The notes under the pieces were generated by a model that saw nothing but the letters and a program-made list of their open reading frames with translations, was not told where the DNA came from and ran no database searches. Source: Deltaproteobacteria bacterium (GTDB lineage Bacteria; Desulfobacterota; Binatia; Binatales; Binataceae). From it: DNA of 40,245 bases. The stretch covers positions 1-40,245 of the forward strand of contig JAJYRQ010000032.1 in assembly GCA_021794015.1 (NCBI GenBank), in the 5' to 3' direction. The position numbers and the translations under genes were made by a program. Of this stretch, positions 32,208 through 39,438 are shown in pieces. Each line of letters starts with the position of its first letter. Positions within the stretch are counted from its first letter, which is position 1.

Positions 32208-35206
32208 ACGACTTTGCACCCGCCGATGCGTTGCAGCCGTATCGTCCACTACTGCTGGCAATGGAGGCAGTAGGGTGGCTTCACATGATCGGCAAGGCGC
32301 ACCCGGATTTCCTCCGCGCACAGGGTGGCCAGAAGACCAATTACGAGTACAAAGACTGGTACAAAAACGAGAATCCGCCGTTTCCATGGGACGATCTCTT
32401 ATGCTGGGTGAAAAATGGATTTGACAAGGTCGATTCTGCCCGGTTTGGATGGCCCAGCACGCTGACGGAGTTTCTCACCAAACACGCTGGAAAGGACGCA
32501 GGAGTTCTAGGCCTGCTTCAAGCCGCCCACGGGATCACTTCCGGCATCGAGAAGAACCTGCCCAGGAACACTTCCGGCTATCTCGAACAAGATGCCACTC
32601 ATATGTGGCTGTCGTCGGCGTTCGGGTATTCGCAGCGCAACTTGCTCGCCGATCCGCCCGAGCTACTTACTGTGCAGGGCTGGAACAGGTTGATCAAGGA
32701 GATCCACCGGATACTCGCAGAGTTGAAGCGGCTCGGCGCGACAAATGCTGCTGACGTCGGAGCATGGTGGTACTGGCGCGAGTCGGCGATCGGACCGGAG
32801 AGCTTCCTGCGCAAGGCGTTTTCCTCCACGCTTGCTGAGACGCGGCTTCCCAACAACGACGTGACGCTCTGGGACCAGTCCTACGTGGCCAGCGCGCTCT
32901 TCAAGAGCGCGCTGGCGGGAGCGATCCTCGAAGACCAGTTCCCCTGGAATGACAGGCAAATCAAGCAAAACACGCGCTGGCGCCTACTGACGGTCGGAAT
33001 CGGCACTGACCATTACGAAGCACGAAGCGTGAGGATCGGAGATTGGCTCGGCGCGCGCGAAGCGCTCGATGCGTTCTTCCAGCGCGTCCGCCGATTAGTC
33101 GAGGTCGATATCGCCGTCGGCGCGCTGCTTTATCGAGACGGCGACACGGCGGTCTTTTCCTTCCCCGGCGAGCGCTCCGCTAGCGGTAATGCAACCGGCC
33201 TCGACGGCAACAAGTGGCAAAGCTGGCTGCAAGAACGGATCGACGCTATTGCCCAGGAATTCAGTCTCGAAACGCCGCCGTATTGCCGCCTCAGCGATTC
33301 GACCCGCTCGCTCGTCCCAATGGCGAAGGAGACGCGCGAGACCCGGGACATTCTTGCTGTGCCGCTTCACCGGCCGTGGAAGATTTCTTCCGAAGTCGCT
33401 GATGGCCATGTCTGTCCGGTATGCCTCGTGCGGGAGAATGGCAACCGCAAGGGCAGGCAGGCGCCCTGCGACGTGTGTGCGAAGCGAAGGCGCGGCCGGC
33501 TGGATGCATGGCTGGGCGGTAAGCTCGGCTCAGATACCATTTGGTTAAACGAACTAGCCGACGCCAATGACAGGATCGCCCTTCTGACCATTAACCTCGA
33601 CGTCGAGCCGTGGCTTGGAGGTGGCGGTGTTGATTCGTTGCGCACCCAGAGTATCGCGACGTGGCGTATGTTTAATCTCTTGTTGGAAAACACTGCCAAT
33701 CCGATTGAGCCGTCTGCACCTTTCGAAAAATTGATTGCCTACGTCAAGTCGAGGCTCCGGAGCTTCGACAAAGATGATGCGGTCCTCAGCAGCCTGCAAG
33801 AAGGCTATAAGCGTGAGCCGGACTGGACACCATTCTTCGGCAAAATCGTTGAGGATCGATCTGCGGCACCATCGTGGGACAGCCTTAACGACGACCAGCG
33901 GGCACGGTGGCTCGCCCATCAGCTTTTCTGCAAGCTCCCCTCGCCAGGGCGGGTCTACCGATTCTGGCGCCAAGCAGAAGATTTCTTCGGCGACCTTCTG
34001 CATATGTTTCGCGGGATTGCGGCTCAGGATGCTAGCCGCTGGCGAACGCGGCGCCTAATCTTGGAGCCGGACGACGGAACCGCCGGCGCGGCTTGGCGGG
34101 ATCGGCAAGTCTACGATGGTCGCTGGCGCGACGAGCCAATCAGCCTGCTCTACGACCGCGACAAAAACTCACTCATTACCGCATGCAACCTCGCGCGGCT
34201 ACTGCGAGCCGAGGAATCAAAAGAAAGCCTGCGCAACGCTGAACTGAGCGTCACAGCGGAGGACGACAATAACATTCAAAGGGCGCTGAAGGTCGCCAAC
34301 GTCCGTGAGGACGTTGGCCCGCCTGGTGTCTACAATCCCATCATTCCACTTGAAGTAAGCCCGCTTCGGTTCCGCGTGCTGGTTCCGCTTGAGGCCGCTT
34401 CGGCCTGCGTCGATCTGGCGGTTGAGGCGTGGGAGCAGGAGTTCGCCCGCGTCTGGGACCGGCTGCCGCTGCGGGTCGGCATCGTCGCCTTTCCCCAGAA
34501 ACTCCCCTTTCAGGCTGTGATCGAAACGGCGCGTAACATTGAAGAGAGTCTTGAATCGTCCTGCGCGAAACCATGGCGCGTAGTCGAGCGGGATATGCGC
34601 GACGGCGTTGTCGCGTTGAATTTTCAACGCCCGGACGGTGGCCGCGAGCTGCGTACGATGCCCCTACGGCTGCCCGACGCACGCGCGGACGTCTTCTACC
34701 CCTACCTCGCCGTCGAGGACCGCTCAGTACGCCTCCCACACGACTTTCAGCATCCATGCGGTCAGGTCTACCGTCATGCGTCCGATCTCAGGCCCGGCGA
34801 CGGTATTCACGTGAGCCCCGCCTGCATCGGCGCGCTCTTTATGGATTGCGCGGCCAAGCGATTCGACAAGGTGGAACCCCGTCCGCTTTCCGAGTGGCGC
34901 CGGATGCGGGAAACGTGGCAACTCCTGGACCGCGTGGCGCCCTCTACGAGCGCCCTCCGAGGTGCGTGGAGCACGCTTGCAGAGCGGCAGACAGCCTGGC
35001 GCAGCCCCGGCGGCGATTGGTTTGCGGGCGGCGAACAGGCCTGGATCGACCTTGCGCGTGCGGTGCTCAAAGACGTGCTGGGAGTCAACGGCGCCGCCCT
35101 CGATACCCTGGTCGACGCGGCGGCTGACGGCGTGCTCGAACGGGCCATTGAGTGGCATCTGTCGGTGCTCAAAACGAAGCTCAGGGAGGCTGGCAATGGC
35201 CAATAG
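32204..35206 (+). CDS. cas10: Divergent Cas10 (Csx11-like, type III-C), catalytic motifs lost
   Basis: Large subunit of the type III effector, 1000 residues from ATG 32204. Near the N-terminus AVGWLHMIGKAHPDFL (22-37) aligns with the HD-nuclease motif HDxGK, but the metal-binding Asp is Met (H27-M28). At 310-321 YRDGDTAVFSFP aligns with the palm-domain hairpin YAGGDDvLaflP, but GGDD is DGDT (312-315). A zinc ribbon typical of Cas10 lies between the palm halves: C404, C407, C422, C425. The C-terminal part (after about 860) is helical, as in domain D4. Loss of the cyclase motif and strong divergence are the published hallmarks of subtype III-C; length and gene order also fit Csx11. It should act as a scaffold without cyclic oligoadenylate synthesis or HD DNase. 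Both junctions overlap (4 and 11 bases). Confidence 0.8.
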   Translation: MNDFAPADALQPYRPLLLAMEAVGWLHMIGKAHPDFLRAQGGQKTNYEYKDWYKNENPPFPWDDLLCWVKNGFDKVDSARFGWPSTLTEFLTKHAGKDAGVLGLLQAAHGITSGIEKNLPRNTSGYLEQDATHMWLSSAFGYSQRNLLADPPELLTVQGWNRLIKEIHRILAELKRLGATNAADVGAWWYWRESAIGPESFLRKAFSSTLAETRLPNNDVTLWDQSYVASALFKSALAGAILEDQFPWNDRQIKQNTRWRLLTVGIGTDHYEARSVRIGDWLGAREALDAFFQRVRRLVEVDIAVGALLYRDGDTAVFSFPGERSASGNATGLDGNKWQSWLQERIDAIAQEFSLETPPYCRLSDSTRSLVPMAKETRETRDILAVPLHRPWKISSEVADGHVCPVCLVRENGNRKGRQAPCDVCAKRRRGRLDAWLGGKLGSDTIWLNELADANDRIALLTINLDVEPWLGGGGVDSLRTQSIATWRMFNLLLENTANPIEPSAPFEKLIAYVKSRLRSFDKDDAVLSSLQEGYKREPDWTPFFGKIVEDRSAAPSWDSLNDDQRARWLAHQLFCKLPSPGRVYRFWRQAEDFFGDLLHMFRGIAAQDASRWRTRRLILEPDDGTAGAAWRDRQVYDGRWRDEPISLLYDRDKNSLITACNLARLLRAEESKESLRNAELSVTAEDDNNIQRALKVANVREDVGPPGVYNPIIPLEVSPLRFRVLVPLEAASACVDLAVEAWEQEFARVWDRLPLRVGIVAFPQKLPFQAVIETARNIEESLESSCAKPWRVVERDMRDGVVALNFQRPDGGRELRTMPLRLPDARADVFYPYLAVEDRSVRLPHDFQHPCGQVYRHASDLRPGDGIHVSPACIGALFMDCAAKRFDKVEPRPLSEWRRMRETWQLLDRVAPSTSALRGAWSTLAERQTAWRSPGGDWFAGGEQAWIDLARAVLKDVLGVNGAALDTLVDAAADGVLERAIEWHLSVLKTKLREAGNGQ

Positions 35207-36155
35207 CTACGACCCGAAAACCTACCTTGGTATGGCGATTGATCCCATTCATGTCGGCACGGGCGGAATGGGCTTGGGCAGAGTAGACAACGCCATCGTT
35301 CGCGATCCGGTCACCCGCGTGCCGAAGATTCCGGGCTCAAGCCTCGCCGGCGTTTTCCGGACCTATGCGGCCATGGCCAAGGGTAAATTTCCTGATTGTG
35401 CCGGGCTGGGACAGACGCGACGCGACGGGTCCAGCGGCCACTGCGGGAAAGCGGATTGCCACATTTGCACCACGTTCGGGTTTGCTCGCGGAAACGCCGG
35501 TGGCTTCGCCGGGCTTGCGGCCTTCAGCGACGCACACGTGCTGCTCTTCCCGGCGGCCACGCGAGAAGGCCCAGTCTGGCTCACCTGCCCGATGGCGATG
35601 CGCGCGGTGGGACAGGAACTTAACGGCGTGACGGACGATGCGGTTTACCGCAACGGTGGACCGAGCCAGCCGCTCAACCTCGGGTGGCTGCTCTTGCCTG
35701 TGAGGCCCCTGAATGGGGCCGAGAGCGTCACGCGGGCGCTGGAAGAACGTCAAGTTCCCGAGCACATCCGCGATCACGCCGCCGCCCTTCCTGACAAGCT
35801 CTTTTCACACGTCGTGAACAGCAACCTTGAGGTTCGCACCTCAGTCGCGATCGACCCCGAGACCGGCGCCGCCGAGGAGGGTGCGCTCTTCACGTACGAG
35901 GCCTTGCCGCGCGCAACAGTGCTGGTCTGGGATGTTACCTGCAAGAACCCGACGCACTTCAAGGCCGGCGGTGAACAGGTCGCGGCAGTTAAATCCCCCG
36001 ATGACGTACACAAAGTTGTGGCCACCGCTCACCCGTATTTCGAGCACCTGGGCATCGGCGGCATGGGCACGCGCGGGATGGGCCGACTACGCGTCCTGAC
36101 CGAAACCGCTCCCCAGGCAGCGTCCGCGACAGGCACGGCGAAGGAGGCTTCATGA
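35196..36155 (+). CDS. cmr4: Type III CRISPR backbone RAMP nuclease, Cmr4 (Cas7)
   Basis: Repeated backbone subunit that cuts target RNA at 6-nt intervals. The 319 residues show HVGTGGMGLGRVDNAIVRDP (19-38), where D31 sits at the position of the catalytic Asp of Cmr4, then PKIPGSSLAGVFR (43-55, the conserved PGSSLKG loop) and IGGMGTRGMGRLRV near the C-terminus (glycine-rich crRNA-binding loop). Cysteines C68, C83, C88 and C91 (with CHICTTFGF) may bind zinc. ATG 35196, with GGGAGG upstream, lies inside the end of cas10. Because D31 is kept, RNA cleavage should persist although Cas10 is degenerate. Confidence 0.87.
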   Translation: MANSYDPKTYLGMAIDPIHVGTGGMGLGRVDNAIVRDPVTRVPKIPGSSLAGVFRTYAAMAKGKFPDCAGLGQTRRDGSSGHCGKADCHICTTFGFARGNAGGFAGLAAFSDAHVLLFPAATREGPVWLTCPMAMRAVGQELNGVTDDAVYRNGGPSQPLNLGWLLLPVRPLNGAESVTRALEERQVPEHIRDHAAALPDKLFSHVVNSNLEVRTSVAIDPETGAAEEGALFTYEALPRATVLVWDVTCKNPTHFKAGGEQVAAVKSPDDVHKVVATAHPYFEHLGIGGMGTRGMGRLRVLTETAPQAASATGTAKEAS

Positions 36156-36502
36156 TGGAGAATCTCGATTTCGCCTGCGCCAAGCTTGGTAAAGAGCTCG
36201 CTGACATCGAAGGTGTCGAGGAGAAACTCCTCACCAACGCGCTCGCGGTGCTCGAAGAGCAGGGCGTCTATGCCGCCTTTCTGTTTCTTGACTCGCGCGG
36301 CAAGGAACCAGGGAAAAATGTCAGCAAAGCCAGCGCGGAGTTCCTACGCAAGACGCCTAGCGCATCGCCGCTGCTTGGTAACGGCGATGTGTTCCCGGCG
36401 CTCCAGAAGCTCGCGGAAGACCTCGATCGGCTGCTCTTCGCGCGCGACCTCCTGCGTCAGGCCTTTGTCTACGCCCTGTGCCATGCGAAGGCGAAAAGCT
36501 AA
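36152..36502 (+). CDS. cmr5: Type III CRISPR small subunit, Cmr5 (Cas11)
   Basis: A 116-residue helical protein. LLTNALAVLEEQGVYAAFLF (26-45) is the Cmr5 hallmark (L-x-x-QG-x-Y-A-x-F-x-F), and a K-rich turn and a long C-terminal helical part (ALQKLAEDLDRLLFARDL) complete the five-helix fold. Cmr5 copies line the complex opposite Cmr4 and position the target RNA. ATG 36152 overlaps the cmr4 stop (ATGA); a second ATG at 36155 is possible. The cmr4-cmr5 order is as in other type III-B/III-C loci. Confidence 0.85.
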   Translation: MMENLDFACAKLGKELADIEGVEEKLLTNALAVLEEQGVYAAFLFLDSRGKEPGKNVSKASAEFLRKTPSASPLLGNGDVFPALQKLAEDLDRLLFARDLLRQAFVYALCHAKAKS

Positions 36503-36516
36503 GCGAAGGAAGGCAC

Positions 36517-37506
36517 GTGAGCTGGTCGGTTTACCGCTGGGCCTGGCAGCTTGAATCCCCGCTTTACGTCGGTATGGCGCCGGCGGGCACGCTCAATCGA
36601 TGCCGGCTTTACCTCCCGGCACGCAATCTCTGGGCTTCGCTGACAAGCGAGCTTGCCCAGCGCCAGGCGAAAGGCGGCTACCCCGACTACCTCAGCGCAG
36701 GGAAGGGGTTGAAGGTTGCGGCGCGGTTTACCTACCTGTTCCCAGGCGAGCAGGCGCAGGGCACCTACCTTGCGTGGACGCCAATGTTCAGGCGCGCAGA
36801 CGGCCTTGTATGGCAACCCGAAAACGCTCAGGCCCGCAACGGGCGGGCAGAGACCGACCGGGCTTTTCGCCGGCGGCTTATGCATGGCCGCCCGTCAACC
36901 GCACTCGCGCCCGGCACGGGCGCCGTCGCCGAAGGTACCCTCCGTGAAATCGAATGCATGAACCGCGACTGGAAGGCGGACGGCAACGGTCAACGCCCAG
37001 TGGTACTCGTCGGCTACCTTTTCTGGCGTGACCAGGACCGCACAGCCCTTTTCGAGCAGGTTAAGCAAATCACCGCTTTGTCGGTGGGCGGCGACACGCG
37101 CTACGGCCTAGGGCGACTGCGCCGGGTTGACTTGAACTCCGCGGATCACCTCTTTGGCGCGCAGGTCGAGCTCGGCGGAGATTCTCCGCATATACTCTGC
37201 CAAACCGTTCTCGCCCACGCGCACCAGCCAGTCGAAAAAGCCGGCACGACGGCCGAGAGTGCGCCATTCGCTGGCCTGGATGGCTCTGCTTGCCCGGGCA
37301 CCGAGGCAAGAAACAGGTTCCAGATGGGCGGCGCGCTGGAGCGTCTAAGCGGCTGGGACCTCGCTCACGACGGCGGCCTAAAAAGCCTGGACGGGAGCCC
37401 CCTCTGGATGCCCGGGTCCACCCTTCAGGTGAGCGCGCCAGCCGAATCCGAAATGCCGGCCTGGGAGGTGCTTGAGACCGGTTACTGGCGGCTCAAAGCC
37501 GGCTAG
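36517..37506 (+). CDS. cmr3: Type III CRISPR RAMP protein, Cmr3-like (Cas5 group, by position)
   Basis: RAMP of 329 residues from GTG 36517, preceded by GAAGGAAGG. The opening WAWQLESPLYVGM, then NRCRLYLPARNLWASL (27-42), matches the RAMP pattern of a first strand followed by R-x-Y-[IL]-P-x-R-x-L-W-x-x-L. GGDTRYGLGRLRRV (191-204) is a glycine-rich RNA-binding loop; the GGD here is not a cyclase motif. Every other Cmr subunit is already accounted for, so this should be Cmr3, which holds the 8-nt crRNA tag next to Cas10. A Csx10-type RAMP is an alternative. It is the last gene of the operon, 14 bp after cmr5; the CRISPR leader follows. Confidence 0.68.
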   Translation: MSWSVYRWAWQLESPLYVGMAPAGTLNRCRLYLPARNLWASLTSELAQRQAKGGYPDYLSAGKGLKVAARFTYLFPGEQAQGTYLAWTPMFRRADGLVWQPENAQARNGRAETDRAFRRRLMHGRPSTALAPGTGAVAEGTLREIECMNRDWKADGNGQRPVVLVGYLFWRDQDRTALFEQVKQITALSVGGDTRYGLGRLRRVDLNSADHLFGAQVELGGDSPHILCQTVLAHAHQPVEKAGTTAESAPFAGLDGSACPGTEARNRFQMGGALERLSGWDLAHDGGLKSLDGSPLWMPGSTLQVSAPAESEMPAWEVLETGYWRLKAG

Positions 37507-37750
37507 AAGACACAGCAGTGATCCAGGGGCGTAGCAGGAGCCTCCAGGAGGGAACGAGGCGGCTTTCAAAGCCGGACGTTGCAAGGCGGATGGCGGCCGG
37601 GCGGCTTGGCGGGTGCTGGCGCGGCGGCTGGGCAACGGTTGGGGTTGATTTTCGCAAAGGGAGGGGGTTTTTCAGCAAACTTGCCTGTTGCGAAAAATTG
37701 TGGTTGGCTGGTGGCTGGAACGCGGCCAATCTCCTTGGTAATTGGTCGCG
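37507..37750 (+). promoter_or_regulatory. CRISPR leader region
   Basis: The 244 bases between the last cas gene and the first repeat. The first part is strongly G-rich on the plus strand (GGCGGATGGCGGCCGGGCGG and similar, 37585-37650). The last 100 bases are more AT-rich, with TTGATTTTCGC, GGGTTTTTC and GCGAAAAATTG, as leaders usually are. No gene and no convincing promoter boxes are seen. Confidence 0.5.
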
Positions 37751-38889
37751 GTTGCAGACCGTTCCCCGATGAGGAGGGGACTGAAAGTTCTCCTCTCATG
37801 CCCGGCCCTGCGGCCGGGGTTTTTACGTTGCAGACCGTTCCCCGATGAGGAGGGGACTGAAAGCATGAAGAAATTGACGCGTTCCGGGCCTTCTCCCAAG
37901 TTGCAGACCGTTCCCCGATGAGGAGGGGACTGAAAGAAAAACCGCAATCACGCCACGCGTTTCTTGCTGCAACAGTTGCAGACCGTTCCCCGATGAGGAG
38001 GGGACTGAAAGAGCCATGATTATGCTCCCGAACTTGAAACGCTGGGAGCGTTGCAGACCGTTCCCCGATGAGGAGGGGACTGAAAGGGAACGTGCGCTCT
38101 GACGCAACCTGGTCGGTCATGAGTTGCAGACCGTTCCCCGATGAGGAGGGGACTGAAAGACAAACACCTGAGCCGTCGCCGGCACGGGCAACAGCAGGTT
38201 GCAGACCGTTCCCCGATGAGGAGGGGACTGAAAGACTAATTCGAAGCGGGGGGCCCTTGACGGGGTCCCCAGGTTGCAGACCGTTCCCCGATGAGGAGGG
38301 GACTGAAAGCAAAGCGCCGCGACGGACCAAACAAGTCGGTTTGGTGTTGCAGACCGTTCCCCGATGAGGAGGGGACTGAAAGCCACACGTACCGCACAAG
38401 GTCAGCGCCTGCCGGATGTTGCAGACCGTTCCCCGATGAGGAGGGGACTGAAAGCGGCAATCGGTTCCGGGGCCAAGCCGACCAGCTCGCAAGTTGCAGA
38501 CCGTTCCCCGATGAGGAGGGGACTGAAAGTCCAAAATCAGCCAACCCGCGTAAACGGTCGTCGAATTGGTTGCAGACCGTTCCCCGATGAGGAGGGGACT
38601 GAAAGCAGACTTCGCCGCGCATGTCCTGCCGCTCTTCGAAGTTGCAGACCGTTCCCCGATGAGGAGGGGACTGAAAGAAGCGCTGGTGCCAAGCAACCAA
38701 GAACTCCGCCAACGCGTTGCAGACCGTTCCCCGATGAGGAGGGGACTGAAAGCGACCGGCCGCCGCCGCTTGCCGCCGCTTGGCCTGGTTGCAGACCGTT
38801 CCCCGATGAGGAGGGGACTGAAAGAGCACGGCGCGGTTTGCCGTTACCGCTTTAGCCGGGTTGCAGACCGTTCCCCGATGAGGAGGGGA
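37751..38889 (+). CRISPR. CRISPR array, 16 repeats of 37 nt, 15 spacers of 35-39 nt
   Basis: Repeats begin at 37751, 37827, 37900, 37975, 38050, 38123, 38198, 38273, 38346, 38418, 38493, 38569, 38641, 38716, 38788 and 38860. Each starts GTTGCAGACC and ends GGGGACTGAAAG; an inner CCCC/GGGG stem can form. Fifteen are identical; the last keeps only its first 30 bases, so it marks the distal end. The final eight bases, ACTGAAAG, correspond to the crRNA 5' tag of type III systems, setting the direction as plus. Spacer lengths in order are 39, 36, 38, 38, 36, 38, 38, 36, 35, 38, 39, 35, 38, 35 and 35. The array lies directly downstream of the type III effector operon. Confidence 0.98.
37801..37824 (+). 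terminator. Intrinsic-terminator-like hairpin inside spacer 1
   Basis: CCCGGCC (37801-37807), loop CTGC, GGCCGGG (37812-37818), G, then TTTTT (37820-37824). It is a 7-bp all-GC stem with a T tract on the strand from which the array is transcribed, between repeats 1 and 2. Confidence 0.55.
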
Positions 38890-39438
38890 TTTGTCGCGCT
38901 CCTGCCGGGTAGGCCGAGTTGCCGGTTGCGCCGACCATCCCTGCCGCCCGCAGGTCGTCCTACTCGACCGCCTTCCCACCTGCCGGGCCGCGGCCGCGCC
39001 GTTCGGGTAGCGACGCGCGGAGGCCCGCGCGAGGTCCTTCGACTTCGCGCGTGGACGCGCTCCGCTCAGGATGACGGAGGGGGGGCGCGTGCAGACGCGC
39101 TCCGCTCAGGATGACAGACGGGGGCGCGGGGACGCGCTGCGCTCAGACGACACCAGAGAGGCGACCGCCGCGTGGCCGCCAGAGCAGCGCCAGGCGCGCG
39201 GGCGGAATCCCGGTCTCCTCCTCACGCGCTGAGCCTTTCTTCTGCCACCCTGCACCTCCCTTCCTGTCACCCCGGGCGAGGCGAAAAAATTGGGCGAAGC
39301 GATTTCTCCGCGAACGCGACCTTGGCGGCGGCAAGCAATCCTCGACATTTGAGAGGTGCTGCACTACGATTCGGCGTGGGTCTGGGGCGCTTATCACGCC
39401 CTGGCGTTTCAGCAGCTTTTCCGGAGGAACGGCCGAAT
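38890..39438. other. Gene-free stretch after the array
   Basis: About 550 bases. Open frames here are GC-driven and have no ribosome site or family sequence. It contains the REP-like repeats at 39054-39151. Upstream of the acyl-CoA ligase gene I see no clear promoter. Confidence 0.5.
39054..39151 (+). repeat. REP-like tandem short repeats
   Basis: GACGCGCTCCGCTCAGGATGAC occurs exactly at 39054-39075 and 39094-39115, with a degenerate third copy at 39131-39151. TCCTTCGACTTCGCGCG precedes it. Elements of the form CTTCGACT...CGCTCAGGATGACA are dispersed repeats in the genomes of several GC-rich lineages, so this is likely one of a family here. Confidence 0.6.

Noticed and set aside
33615..33640. 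Gly-rich GGGGVD segment of Cas10 considered as the GGDD cyclase motif
   Set aside because: It lies after the zinc ribbon, lacks paired aspartates and has no preceding aromatic residue; the DGDT hairpin at residues 310-321 fits the palm pattern much better.
37084..37110. GGD in the last RAMP (GGDTRYGLGRL) considered as a second cyclase motif
   Set aside because: It is the glycine-rich loop of a RAMP protein that has no palm domain.
37566..38979. Long open frames on both strands through the CRISPR array (up to 376 codons) with repeated peptides such as SVPSSSGNGLQ and CRPFPDEEGTE
   Set aside because: They are translations of the 37-bp repeat in different frames; the peptide repeats exactly follow the CRISPR repeats.
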